This document shows, one piece after another, positions 1-10,986 of a stretch of DNA of 64,000 bases (position 1 is its first letter; the number at the start of each line of letters is the position of its first letter). The notes beneath the pieces were generated by a model, which ran no database searches, was not told the origin of the DNA, and worked only from the letters and a program-made list of their open reading frames with translations. Source of the DNA: Solwaraspora sp. WMMD792 (GTDB lineage Bacteria > Actinomycetota > Actinomycetes > Mycobacteriales > Micromonosporaceae). Made by a program: the position numbers and the translations under genes. The stretch is from the NCBI RefSeq assembly GCF_029626105.1, contig NZ_JARUBH010000009.1, forward strand, positions 2,108,001-2,172,000, given 5' to 3'.

Positions 1-353
1 ACCGGCGTACCGACACCGACACTGACCAGTTGTGGAACGAGTTCCACGCGTACGTGAACATCAGTTCGGAACAGCTGCGTGACTGGCTGCTGACCGAGGC
101 GTCCGGCGAACAAGCGTTCGTCGGACCCGGCGTCGACCTGCCGCAGCCGGGTGGCGCCGTACTGGCGGTGCTGGGCAAACGGCGGGTGGATCTGACCGAA
201 CCGGACCGGCAGGTGATGGCGCGGGTCGTCGAGGAGATCCGGGACCTGCTCGCCCGCCGCCCGGCGGCGGGCGCTGCGGACGACCGGTGGCGGCGGGCGC
301 TGCTGGACCTGGGGCACGATCCGCTGCGCGTCGACGCAGACACGGCGGGCTGA
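1..353 (+). CDS. DUF3140 family protein, 5' end outside the window
   Basis: The C-terminal part of a small DUF3140-type protein of unknown function. The reading frame is open to the left edge (codons R-R-T-D-T-D-T-D-Q before the tryptophan), so the TTG near base 30 is an internal leucine codon and not the start. The motif LRDWLLTEASGE is typical of this family in actinobacteria. The protein is short, hydrophilic and has no membrane segment. It ends with a TGA followed by two strong hairpins that separate it from the convergent protease gene. The family match rests on recalled sequence similarity only. Confidence 0.7.
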   Translation, partial: RRTDTDTDQLWNEFHAYVNISSEQLRDWLLTEASGEQAFVGPGVDLPQPGGAVLAVLGKRRVDLTEPDRQVMARVVEEIRDLLARRPAAGAADDRWRRALLDLGHDPLRVDADTAG

Positions 354-377
354 CCAGTCACTTCCACCTGGCGCACG

Positions 378-413
378 CCGACGGCGGGTCCCGTTCCCGG
401 TACCCGCCGTCGG
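378..413. terminator. Hairpin 1 between convergent genes
   Basis: A perfect 12-bp inverted repeat (CCGACGGCGGGT with its complement) around a 12-base loop, just downstream of the DUF3140 stop codon. There is no T-tract. It is probably a terminator for the rightward gene. Confidence 0.55.
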
Positions 414-428
414 GGCGTGGCTCTGCCG

Positions 429-468
429 GTTCGTCTCCCGGCCCGACCGGCTCGGCCGGGAGACGAAC
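429..468. terminator. Hairpin 2, abutting the protease stop codon
   Basis: A perfect 15-bp inverted repeat (GTTCGTCTCCCGGCC and complement) with a 10-base loop. It ends two bases before the stop codon of the leftward S1 protease, so it likely terminates that gene and serves both directions. Confidence 0.6.
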
Positions 469-470
469 GG

Positions 471-2271
<1,801 letters not shown>

Positions 2272-3258
2272 TCAGCCGTCCGAAACCGGGATCCCGGCCA
2301 GGCTCTGCGCCCCGAATCCGGGGTTGTCGGCGAGCCAGCCGAGATACTGCGGGTTGCGCCCCAGCGAGTCGGTGTACGCCGTGGTGGCGTGGGTGAACAC
2401 CCGGTCGGCGAGGGCGGCGGCGGTCGCGTCCGGGTGCCAGCCCAGCAGCAGCCGCCAGCGCAGCGGCGCGCCGGCCAACGGTCGGGTCACCAGCCCGCTG
2501 ATCGGCCGGAACGTCGCCTGGCACAAGGCGACGGCCTCGCCGGACTCGACCAGGTCGACACAGCCGCGGATGTCGGTCTCGTACATCTTGCGGGGGGTGA
2601 ACCCGGACCGTGCGCAGGCGGCGGCGAAGCAGTCGCCGAAGCATCCGTCGCCGGGCGCGGCGACCCACTGCTCGTCGGCGAGCATGCCGAGCTCGATCTC
2701 CGGGCGGTGCGCCAGCGGGTGGGTCTCGGGCAACAGGACGAAGATCGCGTCGACGGCGACCGCCCGCCACGCCAGGCCGAACTCAGCCGACGGGGTGGCG
2801 TCGCCGCACACCCCGGTGAGCGCGTAGTCGAGTCGGCCGCTGAGCACCATCTGGGCGAGCTCGTCGACGTACCAGGAGGCGTAGGTGCTGATCTGCGCCT
2901 GCGGCTGGTCGGCGGCGAGCCGGTGTACCAGGCCACCCAGGATCGGGCTATTGACCCCGCCGAGCCGGAACCTGCTCATCACGCTGCCCGTGCCGGCCAG
3001 CCGGGCCGCTTCGTCCTGCAGCCCTTTCATCGCCGGCAGCAGCACCCGGGCCCGGGCCAGGACCAGTTCGCCCAGTGCGGTCGGCCGGGCGCCCCGCCGG
3101 TCGCGCTCGAACAAGGGCCCACCGAGGGTCCGTTCGATCCGTTGCAGTTGCGCGGTGAGTGCGGGCTGCGCCAACCCCAACATGGAGGCCGCCTTGGTGA
3201 CGCTTCCCGTCTCCGCGATGGCGCAGACAACCCGCAGGTGCCGCAGCTCCAGGTTCAT
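2272..3258 (-). CDS. LysR family transcriptional regulator
   Basis: DNA-binding regulator of 328 residues, the usual LysR length. Residues 1-60 form the winged helix-turn-helix (MNLELRHLRVVCAIAETGS, then SMLGLAQPALTAQLQRIE), and residues 90-300 the periplasmic-binding-protein-like effector domain. The target is unknown. The upstream neighbour on the same strand encodes a hemerythrin-like protein 100 bp away, and no divergent partner gene is present, which is unusual for LysR. A TANNNT hexamer ends 6 bases before the ATG, so the message is probably leaderless, which supports this start. Confidence 0.88.
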   Translation of the reverse strand: MNLELRHLRVVCAIAETGSVTKAASMLGLAQPALTAQLQRIERTLGGPLFERDRRGARPTALGELVLARARVLLPAMKGLQDEAARLAGTGSVMSRFRLGGVNSPILGGLVHRLAADQPQAQISTYASWYVDELAQMVLSGRLDYALTGVCGDATPSAEFGLAWRAVAVDAIFVLLPETHPLAHRPEIELGMLADEQWVAAPGDGCFGDCFAAACARSGFTPRKMYETDIRGCVDLVESGEAVALCQATFRPISGLVTRPLAGAPLRWRLLLGWHPDATAAALADRVFTHATTAYTDSLGRNPQYLGWLADNPGFGAQSLAGIPVSDG

Positions 3259-3264
3259 AACGTG

Positions 3265-3270
3265 ACGGTA
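3265..3270 (-). promoter_or_regulatory. -10 hexamer (TACCGT) of a leaderless LysR transcript
   Basis: TACCGT on the minus strand is followed by 6 bases and then the ATG, so transcription would begin at the start codon. Confidence 0.5.
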
Positions 3271-3358
3271 GGACCAGAACGGGATCGACGGGAAGACCTT
3301 CGATGCGGGAAACGTTCTCCGACATCAATATGGAACAGAACTGATCGGATATTCCGGA

Positions 3359-3991
3359 CTAGCCGTCGCGGTCGACCGGCGTCGCCGTCAGATCCTCGGG
3401 ATAGGTGGTACGGCCGGACAGCAGATCCCGGGTCTTGTCCAGCACCCCCAGCGCCGGGTCCACCACCCGGTTCCACGGCGGCCGCAGCGGGGCGTCGGGA
3501 TGCGGCCGGGTCGGGGCGGCCTCCTCGGCTGTCTCCGCCCGGTTGCCCAGCCGGACGAGCTCCTCGTCGGTCGCCGCCGCCCGTAGCCCTGGCAGCAGCT
3601 GCTGCTCGACGACCGTACGGTGGTGCCGCCAGGCGGCGGCGACCCTGGCCGGTGTCCCGGCCGCCGCCACGTCGGATGAGCTGAGCACGTCGCGCAACGG
3701 GCGGTCCGTCGCGATGCCCTGGTCGGCCAGCGCGCCTCCGTCGGGCAGGGCCGCCCGGATGGCCGGGTAGAGGTACTGCTCCTCGGCCGACAGATGCCGG
3801 CTCACCACGGCGACCAGCACGTCCGCGATCTGACGCCGCCGGTCCGGGTCGGTTGCCGCGTCGAGCTGCTCGCAGAGCTGCTCGACGCGGCGGTGCTCCT
3901 CGACGAGCAGTGTGGTCAGCCGCGGTCCGCCCGGATCGTGCGGCAGGTCGTCGTCGCCGAGTTCGGGGATGGGGGGAAGGCCTACCGACAC
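3359..3991 (-). CDS. Hemerythrin-like (HHE) domain protein
   Basis: Cytoplasmic protein of 210 residues with a hemerythrin-type HHE helical bundle. Histidine/carboxylate motifs are visible at EEHRRVEQ (about residue 32), SRHLSAEEQYLYPAI (about 63) and WRHHRTVVEQQ (about 122). Such folds bind a di-iron centre and are linked to oxygen, nitric oxide or redox sensing. The start was set at a GTG preceded by AAGGAGACGATC, an excellent ribosome binding site. Longer readings into the upstream gene lack family similarity. The last 40 residues are Pro/Arg-rich. It is transcribed divergently from the M20 peptidase gene, and its ligand and role are unknown. Confidence 0.8.
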   Translation of the reverse strand: MSVGLPPIPELGDDDLPHDPGGPRLTTLLVEEHRRVEQLCEQLDAATDPDRRRQIADVLVAVVSRHLSAEEQYLYPAIRAALPDGGALADQGIATDRPLRDVLSSSDVAAAGTPARVAAAWRHHRTVVEQQLLPGLRAAATDEELVRLGNRAETAEEAAPTRPHPDAPLRPPWNRVVDPALGVLDKTRDLLSGRTTYPEDLTATPVDRDG

Positions 3992-4166
3992 GATCGTCTC
4001 CTTCGGTGCGGACCGGGGACCTCGTACGGCCCGGCCGTTGTGGCCGGCAACCGTGCGGGTGCCGGCCCGGCGAATGCGGCGGTACCCACCACGCCGTCGT
4101 CCGAAACCGTGGGGCGTGCCGCGGCGGGGCTGGGGCAGCGGCCGGACGGCTGGTAAGAAGAACCGC

Positions 4167-5489
4167 ATGACTGCACCCTCCCCGCCGCCGGCGCCGACCG
4201 ACGAGGTCGTGCGGATCTGCCGCGACCTGCTGCGGATCGACACCACCAACACCGGTGACCCGCTGACCAGCGTCGGTGAACGGGTCGCCGCGGAGTACGT
4301 CGCCGACCAGCTCGCCGAGGTTGGCGTCACCAGCACCATCGTCGAGTCCGCACCCGGCCGGGCCAGCCTGGTCGCCCGCATCTCCGGTACCGACCCGTCC
4401 CGCGGGGCGCTGCTCGTGCACGGCCACCTCGACGTGGTCCCGGCCGACGCCTCCGAATGGTCGGTCCCGCCGTTCGCCGGCGAGTTGCGCGACGGCTACC
4501 TGTGGGGTCGTGGGGCGATCGACATGAAGGACTTCGACGCGATGGTGCTCGCCGTGGTCCGTGACTGGCAGCGCAGCGGGACCCGGCCACCGCGCGACAT
4601 CGTGCTGGCCTTCACCGCCGACGAGGAGGCCGGCGGCCGGTACGGCGCCCACCACCTGGTGCAGCGGCACCCCGGGCTGTTCGACGGCTGTACCGAGGCG
4701 ATCGGCGAGGTCGGCGGCTTCTCCTACACGGTGAGTGACGACCTGCGGCTGTATCTGATCGAGACGGCGGAGAAGGGCATCAACTGGCTGCGGCTGCACA
4801 CCCGGGGCCGACCCGGACACGGCTCGATGATGCACGACGACAACGCGGTGACGGCGTTGTGCGAGGCGGTGGCGAGGCTTGGCCGACACCGTTTCCCGAT
4901 CGTCGTCACCCCGACCGTGCGGGACTTCCTGGCCGAGGTCTCCGACGTGCTCGGCATCGAGTTCGACCCGGACGACCCGGAGTCGACGATCGCCAAGCTG
5001 GGGCCGATCGCGAACATCATCGGTGCCACGGTCCGTAACACCGCCAATCCGACCCGGCTGGACGCCGGATACAAGGAAAACGTCATCCCCGGTCGAGCCA
5101 GTGCCACCATCGACTGCCGGGTGCTGCCCGGCCAGGAGACCCAGTTTCTGGCCGAGCTCCGCCAGCTGATCGGCCCGGACGTGGAGATCGAACACGTGGA
5201 GCGGCAGCCGGCGATCGAGACGACCTTCGACGGTGCGCTGGTCGACGCGATGGCCGCCGCGCTGCGCCATGCCGACCCGGGTGCCCGGACGGTGCCGTAC
5301 ATGCTCTCCGGCGGCACCGACGCCAAGGCGTTTCGCCAACTCGGCATCCGATGCTTCGGGTTCACCCCGCTACGGCTGCCGGCGGAGCTGAACTTCTCTG
5401 CGCTGTTCCATGGCATTGACGAGCGGGTCCCGGTCGAGGGGCTACAGTTCGGCGTGCATGTGCTCGACCGCTTCCTGCGCCAGAGCTGA
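4167..5489 (+). CDS. M20/M25/M40 family metallopeptidase (ArgE/DapE/carboxypeptidase-type)
   Basis: Zinc-dependent hydrolase of 440 residues in the M20 family, corresponding in position and type to Rv2141c of M. tuberculosis. Metal and catalytic residues are visible: His87 and Asp89 in LLVHGHLDVVPAD, Asp119 in GAIDMKD, the Glu pair 153-154 in TADEEAGG, and a late His (about residue 430) in ALFHGIDE. The dimerisation domain lies at about 185-310. The family acts on peptide or acyl-amino-acid amide bonds, but the substrate cannot be read from sequence. Start chosen at the ATG before TAPSPPPAP. Longer in-frame extensions run into the divergent promoter region and look non-coding. Confidence 0.88.
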   Translation: MTAPSPPPAPTDEVVRICRDLLRIDTTNTGDPLTSVGERVAAEYVADQLAEVGVTSTIVESAPGRASLVARISGTDPSRGALLVHGHLDVVPADASEWSVPPFAGELRDGYLWGRGAIDMKDFDAMVLAVVRDWQRSGTRPPRDIVLAFTADEEAGGRYGAHHLVQRHPGLFDGCTEAIGEVGGFSYTVSDDLRLYLIETAEKGINWLRLHTRGRPGHGSMMHDDNAVTALCEAVARLGRHRFPIVVTPTVRDFLAEVSDVLGIEFDPDDPESTIAKLGPIANIIGATVRNTANPTRLDAGYKENVIPGRASATIDCRVLPGQETQFLAELRQLIGPDVEIEHVERQPAIETTFDGALVDAMAAALRHADPGARTVPYMLSGGTDAKAFRQLGIRCFGFTPLRLPAELNFSALFHGIDERVPVEGLQFGVHVLDRFLRQS

Positions 5490-5530
5490 CCGCCGGCGCC
5501 CTCATCGACGGTGAAAGGAATCCCACCCGT

Positions 5531-6226
5531 ATGACCGACCAGCACACCGACCTCGACGCCGCGCTGGAGCAGGTGTTCCAGGCTGCCCGGGCACATCTGG
5601 CCACGGTCAAGGCCGCCGACGGCCGGATCGACGACGACGCGGTCTGGCAGGCGTACGTGACGCTCAACAACGCGTCGTACGCCTACGACGAGCAGTTGCT
5701 GGACGCCTTCGGTGAGGTGACACCCTGGGACGTCGAATCGATCGATCCGCAGGAGGCGGACGAACGGTTCGGTGTCGGTGCCGGCGGCGTCGACGGCGAC
5801 GAGCCGGCCGACCCGCACCCGCAGGTCGTCTCGGTACGCCAGCGTCGTGACTACCGGGTGCCGTCGGTCGCCGCGCTGGTCCGCATCGCCGACGCGGCCC
5901 GCCGCCAGGGCAGCCCGTCCGCCGAGGCGGCCGAGCCGGTCGGTGGTGTCGGAGAGGCAGTGCTCGAGTTGCTGCAGGCCGGCGACGGCTCACTCGGCGC
6001 GCTGGACATCCCGGAGCTGGAACCGCTCGACGGCGTGGTCATGGTGCACGAGGTCACCACGCCGCTGGATCCGGAGGCGTTCAGCGACGGCGATGTCGAC
6101 GGACCGTTCCGGTCGGTTCCCGGTGACGAGATCGTCGGCCGACTCGACGAGCACGCCTACCTGCCGGACGACGACGGCGACGACTCACCGGCCAGCGGCG
6201 CACCGGCCGGCGGTGGCCTGCGCTGA
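5531..6226 (+). CDS. Conserved hypothetical protein, acidic
   Basis: An unrecognised protein of 231 residues that is very rich in Asp and Glu. Residues 1-75 look folded (LEQVFQAARAHLATVKAADG, then DDAVWQAYVTLNNASYAYDE). A middle segment has VPSVAALVRIADAARRQG, and the last 40 residues are acidic and disordered. No signal peptide, membrane helix or catalytic motif is visible. The ATG has GAAAGGAA upstream. It lies 41 bp after the M20 peptidase gene and may share its transcript. Codon use is typical of the region, so I judge it a real gene of unknown role. Confidence 0.7.
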   Translation: MTDQHTDLDAALEQVFQAARAHLATVKAADGRIDDDAVWQAYVTLNNASYAYDEQLLDAFGEVTPWDVESIDPQEADERFGVGAGGVDGDEPADPHPQVVSVRQRRDYRVPSVAALVRIADAARRQGSPSAEAAEPVGGVGEAVLELLQAGDGSLGALDIPELEPLDGVVMVHEVTTPLDPEAFSDGDVDGPFRSVPGDEIVGRLDEHAYLPDDDGDDSPASGAPAGGGLR

Positions 6227-6235
6227 ACACACCAC

Positions 6236-6427
6236 CTATGTACTGAGCCCGGGCTGCGGCTGCCGGGCGATCCTGCGCCGGAGCACTACCTGGCGCGTCC
6301 CGTCACGGAACAGCCGCACCCGGGCAAGCTCCCAGCCAGAGAACTCGGCCTGAATCGCCAACTGCGCGGCCGCGGTCAACCGGTCGACATTCGGCGGCAA
6401 CCGCAGCGGCGCGTACTCGTAGTCCAT
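6236..6427 (-). CDS. DUF5703 family small protein
   Basis: A 63-residue basic protein of the actinobacterial DUF5703 type, function unknown. The conserved pattern is MDYEYAPLRLP at the N-terminus, then GWELARVRLFRDG and VVLRRRI near the end. I chose the inner ATG because AGGATGG lies at ribosome-binding distance. An upstream ATG 9 bases earlier is also possible and adds MVV. It is convergent with the acidic hypothetical gene and separated from it by only about 10 bases. Confidence 0.72.
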   Translation of the reverse strand: MDYEYAPLRLPPNVDRLTAAAQLAIQAEFSGWELARVRLFRDGTRQVVLRRRIARQPQPGLST

Positions 6428-6489
6428 GACCACCATCCTGCCGCCGGCCCCCGGGCTGTGTCACCCGCCGGCCACCTCCGGTGGCTCTA

Positions 6490-7461
6490 TCACCCGTCGC
6501 GTTCCGGATAGCCGACCGCTGGCGCCGAGACGTCGTCGAGTGCCCGGGTGATCTCCGTGGGTAGCGTCATCCGTTCGACCTGCAGCGCCCCGACCAGTTG
6601 CCCCGCCGTGCGTGCCCCGAGGATCGGCGCGGTGACCCCGGGGCGGTCCCGGACCCAGGCGAGCGCGACCTCCAGCGGTGCCACCCCCAGGCCAGCGGCG
6701 GCCGTCGAGACCGCCTCGACGATGCTGGAGCAGCGCGGCTCCAGGTAGGTCGCGACGAACAGTTCCAGATGCGGCGACGCGGCCCGGGAGTCGACCGGGC
6801 GGCCGTGCCGGTACTTGCCCGTGAGTACCCCGCGGCCGAGCGGTGACCAGGGCAGTACGCCCAGCCCCAGCGCGGCGCAGGCGGGCAGCACCTCCCGTTC
6901 GATCCCACGTTGCAGCAACGAGTACTCGACCTGTGCGGCGACCACGGCGGCCCGGCCGGGCACCGCGGCCTGCCAGGCCGCTGCCCGGGCGGTCTGCCAG
7001 CCGCTGAAGTTCGACACCCCGACGTACCGGACCCGCCCGCTGGTCACCGCCGTGTCCAACGCGCCGAGGGTCTCCTCCATCGGGGTGTCCGGGTCGTACC
7101 CGTGTACCTGCCACAGGTCGATGTAGTCGGTGCCGAGCCGCCGCAACGAGGCGTCGAGGGTACGCAGCAGATGCCAACGGGACGTGTCACGCCGCCGTGG
7201 CCCGCCCGGCCGCAACCCGGCCTTGGTAGCGATGACCAGATCCTCACGGGGCACCATGCTGTCCAGCAGCGAACCGATGACCGCCTCGGCGTCGCCGTCG
7301 CCGTACACGTCGGCGGTGTCGATCAGATTGCCCCCGGCGTCCAGGTAACTTTTCAGTTGCGCCGCGGCATCGTCGGCGTCGGTGTCCCGGCCCCAGGTCA
7401 TGGTGCCGAGCGCGAGCCGGGAGACCGCCAGCCCGCTGCGGCCGAGCGGTCGCTGCTGCAT
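6490..7461 (-). CDS. Aldo/keto reductase
   Basis: NADPH-dependent aldo/keto reductase of 323 residues with a TIM-barrel fold. The catalytic tetrad is complete: Asp48 and Tyr53 in NLIDTADVYG, Lys80 in VIATKAG, and His120 in LWQVHGYDP. The cofactor-binding C-terminus has PILGARTAGQL. The substrate is unknown. A leaderless -10 hexamer lies exactly 6 bases before the ATG, fixing the start. The neighbouring F420 oxidoreductase gene is divergent, which hints at a shared redox setting, but no common pathway can be shown. Confidence 0.88.
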   Translation of the reverse strand: MQQRPLGRSGLAVSRLALGTMTWGRDTDADDAAAQLKSYLDAGGNLIDTADVYGDGDAEAVIGSLLDSMVPREDLVIATKAGLRPGGPRRRDTSRWHLLRTLDASLRRLGTDYIDLWQVHGYDPDTPMEETLGALDTAVTSGRVRYVGVSNFSGWQTARAAAWQAAVPGRAAVVAAQVEYSLLQRGIEREVLPACAALGLGVLPWSPLGRGVLTGKYRHGRPVDSRAASPHLELFVATYLEPRCSSIVEAVSTAAAGLGVAPLEVALAWVRDRPGVTAPILGARTAGQLVGALQVERMTLPTEITRALDDVSAPAVGYPERDG

Positions 7462-7467
7462 GGATGC

Positions 7468-7473
7468 ACCTTA
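7468..7473 (-). promoter_or_regulatory. -10 hexamer (TAAGGT) of a leaderless aldo/keto reductase transcript
   Basis: TAAGGT on the minus strand, 6 bases, then ATG. The spacing predicts a transcript that starts on the A of the start codon. Confidence 0.55.
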
Positions 7474-7668
7474 AGCAGATCCTGGCGGTACGGACATCCT
7501 CACTCCCGCCGACGTCTGCTGCCGACCGGCACCGGCCGGTCGGCGAGTCGACCGGCCGGTTGTCCAATGGTGGCGGACGATTGCGTACCCTGGTGCGGCT
7601 TGGCCACGGCCGCTGCCCCGGCAGCGCCGTCGACGCCCCGCCTGGCGGGGGATGGGGGATGACTGGGA

Positions 7669-8717
7669 GTGCGACTCGGACTCAATCTCGGCTACCTCAC
7701 GGGCGCTGGCTCACCGGCCGACCAACTGGCGCTCGTCCAGGAGGCGGAGCGGCTCGGCTACACGGTGGTCTGGGCCGCCGAGGCGTACGGGTCCGACTCG
7801 CCAAGCCTGCTCGCCTGGCTGGCCGGCCAGACCAGCCGGATCGACGTGGGCTCGGCGGTGATGCAGATCCCGGCCCGCACCCCGGCGTCGACCGCGATGA
7901 CCGCCGCCACCATCGACACGTTGTCCGGTGGCCGGTTCCGGCTCGGCCTGGGGGTCTCCGGTCCGCAGGTCTCCGAGGGCTGGCACGGCGTACGGTTCGG
8001 TCAGCCGTTGGCCAGGACCCGCGAGTACGTGGAGATCGTCCGGCTCGCGGTCGGACGCCAGCGGGTCGAGTACCCGGGCACGCACTACACCCTGCCGCTG
8101 CCCGACGGCCCGGGTAAGGCGTTGAAGCTCAACTTCCGCCCGCCCCGGTCGCGGATCCCCGTGTACCTGGCCGCGGTCGGCCCCCGCAACCTCGAACTGG
8201 CCGGCGAGATCGCCGACGGCTGGCTGGCGGTGTTCTTCTCGCCCCGCACCGCCGCCGACCAACTGGCGTTGATCGCCGCCGGGCGGGCCCGCACCGGTCA
8301 GGACCTCACCGGTTTCGACGTGGTGCCGGCCGTGCCGGTGGTGGTCGGCGACGACGTCGCCGCCTGCGCCGACCTGCTGCGCGGGTACGCCGCGTTGTAC
8401 GTCGGCGGAATGGGCAGCCGGACGCAGAACTTCTATCACCGGCTGGCCACCCGGATGGGCTTCGGTGCCGCCGCCGACGAGGTGCAGGACCACTATCTGG
8501 CCGGCCGGCTGCGGGACGCCGCGGCCGCCGTACCGCTGGAGTTCATCGACCAGACCGCGCTGCTGGGCCCGCCGGACCGGATCGCGCAGCGGATCGGCGA
8601 GTACGCCGCCGCGGGCGTGACCACCCTGTCGGTCAGTCTGTTCCACGCCGACACCGAGGCGCGGTTGGCGACGCTGCGGACTGTGGCGCGGGCGCTCGAC
8701 GTGGCCGGGGTGGGGCG

Positions 8718-8721
<4 letters not shown>
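7669..8721 (+). CDS. LLM class F420-dependent oxidoreductase
   Basis: Luciferase-like monooxygenase-fold enzyme of 350 residues that uses deazaflavin F420 as hydride carrier, a family abundant in actinobacteria. The N-terminal strand [10 protein letters not shown], the mid-section [24 protein letters not shown] (read in parts) and [15 protein letters not shown] are diagnostic of the group resembling TIGR03559. The substrate is unknown. The GTG start follows GGGGATGACTGGGA. The stop overlaps the GTG of uppP by four bases (GTGA), so the two are translationally coupled. Confidence 0.87.
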
Positions 8722-9545
<824 letters not shown>

Positions 9546-9601
9546 CCGGACCCGACCGCTGTGACCGGGTCGGCCGCCGGCCGGCGCGCGGCCGCCCCCC
9601 G

Positions 9602-9607
9602 TAGGCT
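9602..9607 (+). promoter_or_regulatory. -10 hexamer (TAGGCT) of a leaderless phosphatase transcript
   Basis: TAGGCT, 6 bases, then GTG. This gives the histidine phosphatase gene its own promoter downstream of uppP. Confidence 0.55.
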
Positions 9608-9613
9608 GGTCCG

Positions 9614-10330
9614 GTGGCGACGTTGGTACTCCTGCGGCATGGTCGGACGACCGCCAACGCTGAGGGCGGCCTGGCCGGCCGGCAGCCGGTCGAGCTCGAC
9701 GAGACCGGCCAGGCACAGGCCCGGGCGGTCGGTGCCCGGCTGGCCGGGGTGCCGTGGGCACAGGTGGTCAGCAGCCCGCTGATCCGCTGCCGGCAGACCG
9801 TGGAGCTGGCCGTCCCCGGGGCGACCCCGGTGATCGACGACGGGTTGATCGAGTGCGGGTACGGCGAGTGGGAGGGCCAGTCGCTGCGGTCACTGGTGAA
9901 ACAGCCGCTGTGGCGGGTCGTGCAGGAGCATCCGAGCGCCGCGGTGTTCCCCGGCGGGGAGGCGCTGGCCGCCGTGGCGGCCCGCGCGGTGGCCGCGGTG
10001 CGGCACTGGAACGGTGTGGTCGACGCCGAACGCGGGCCCGACGCTCTCTGGCTGGCCTGCACCCACGGCGATGTGATCAAGGCCATCGTGGCCGACGCGC
10101 TCGGCCTGCACCTGGACCTGTTCCAGCGGATCGTGGCCGATCCGGCCTCGTTGACGGTGATCCGGTACACGACGACCCGGCCGTTCCTGGTGCGGCTCAA
10201 CGACACCGGCGGTGACTTGGCCGGGCTGGTGCCGGCGAAGCGGCGTCGGCCACGGCGTCGGGGTGGGTCGGCCGATTCCGATGCCGCCGTCGGCGGCGGC
10301 GCCGGTGCCGGCGGACGTGACCGGCAGTGA
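9614..10330 (+). CDS. Histidine phosphatase / phosphomutase-like protein (MSMEG_4193 family)
   Basis: Member of the histidine phosphatase superfamily, 238 residues. The phospho-acceptor motif LLRHGRTTAN begins at residue 6 (catalytic His9), a second active-site His lies in CTHGDVIKA (about residue 154), and Glu in IECGYGEWEGQ supplies the acid. It belongs to the actinobacterial 'probable phosphomutase' group, represented by Rv2135c next to uppP. The true substrate is unknown. The last 35 residues are basic and Gly-rich. A leaderless promoter precedes it, and it forms a conserved cassette with the next two genes and mshC. Confidence 0.88.
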   Translation: MATLVLLRHGRTTANAEGGLAGRQPVELDETGQAQARAVGARLAGVPWAQVVSSPLIRCRQTVELAVPGATPVIDDGLIECGYGEWEGQSLRSLVKQPLWRVVQEHPSAAVFPGGEALAAVAARAVAAVRHWNGVVDAERGPDALWLACTHGDVIKAIVADALGLHLDLFQRIVADPASLTVIRYTTTRPFLVRLNDTGGDLAGLVPAKRRRPRRRGGSADSDAAVGGGAGAGGRDRQ

Positions 10331-10381
10331 GCGTACCGGTCAATCGGGTCGGTGCGTTACCGGATCGACCCGGCCGCCCGA

Positions 10382-10387
10382 TAGGGT
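10382..10387 (+). promoter_or_regulatory. -10 hexamer (TAGGGT) of a leaderless DUF3090 transcript
   Basis: TAGGGT, 7 bases, then ATG. This fixes the start of the DUF3090 gene at the inner ATG. Confidence 0.5.
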
Positions 10388-10394
10388 CGATGAC

Positions 10395-10985
10395 ATGACC
10401 CACCAGGTGCATGCCTTCGAGCCGCCGGAGCGGTTCGTCGCGGGGACCGTCGGGCCGCCGGGGGAGCGGATGTTCTTCCTGCAGGCCCGGGGTGGCGGTC
10501 GCGTGGTCAGCGTCGCCCTGGAGAAGGTCCAGGTGTCGCTGCTGGCCGAGAAGCTCGAGGAGCTGCTGGCCGAGGCGCAGCGGCGGTTCGGTGTCGATGT
10601 GCCGGAACTACCGACCGGGCAGTCGGACAACGAACCGCTGGAAACGCCGGTCGACGAGGAGTTCCGGGTCGGCACGCTCGGCTTGGCCTTCGACGTGGAC
10701 ACCACCACCGTTGTCATCGAGGCCATCGCCGCCGGTGAGCCGGAGACCGGGCTCGAAGCCGGCGACGACGACGGCCTGCTCGACGACGATGACGACGACA
10801 CTGACGACGAGGTCGACGCCAGTCTGGACCGGCTGCGGGTCCGGCTGACCCCGGCGGCGGCCCGCGGCTTCATCGACCGGGCACGCCGGGTGGTGGCCGC
10901 CGGGCGTCCACCCTGTCCGCTCTGTGGTCAACCGCTGGACCCGCGCGGCCACCTCTGCCCGCGGCACAACGGCTACCACCGCTGA
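10395..10985 (+). CDS. DUF3090 family protein with C-terminal zinc-ribbon-like motif
   Basis: A 196-residue conserved actinobacterial protein of unknown function. Residues 1-75 begin MTHQVHAFEPPERFVAGTVG, the middle carries FDVDTTTVVIEAIA, and residues 115-135 form a run of Asp. The C-terminus carries CPLCGQPL then CPRHNGYHR, a probable zinc site of three Cys and one His. The start is set by a leaderless -10 signal. A longer frame to the left lacks similarity. Only one base separates it from the SCO1664-type gene, so the two are co-transcribed, and this pair is conserved next to the phosphomutase-like gene and mshC. Confidence 0.85.
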   Translation: MTHQVHAFEPPERFVAGTVGPPGERMFFLQARGGGRVVSVALEKVQVSLLAEKLEELLAEAQRRFGVDVPELPTGQSDNEPLETPVDEEFRVGTLGLAFDVDTTTVVIEAIAAGEPETGLEAGDDDGLLDDDDDDTDDEVDASLDRLRVRLTPAAARGFIDRARRVVAAGRPPCPLCGQPLDPRGHLCPRHNGYHR

Positions 10986-10986
10986 G

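Noticed and set aside
30-353. TTG at base 30 as the start of the first gene
   Set aside because: The frame stays open to the window edge with family-like residues upstream.
3992-4381. N-terminal extension of the hemerythrin-like gene
   Set aside because: The added region is Arg/Pro-rich, overlaps the divergent M20 gene, and the GTG at 3991 has an ideal ribosome binding site.
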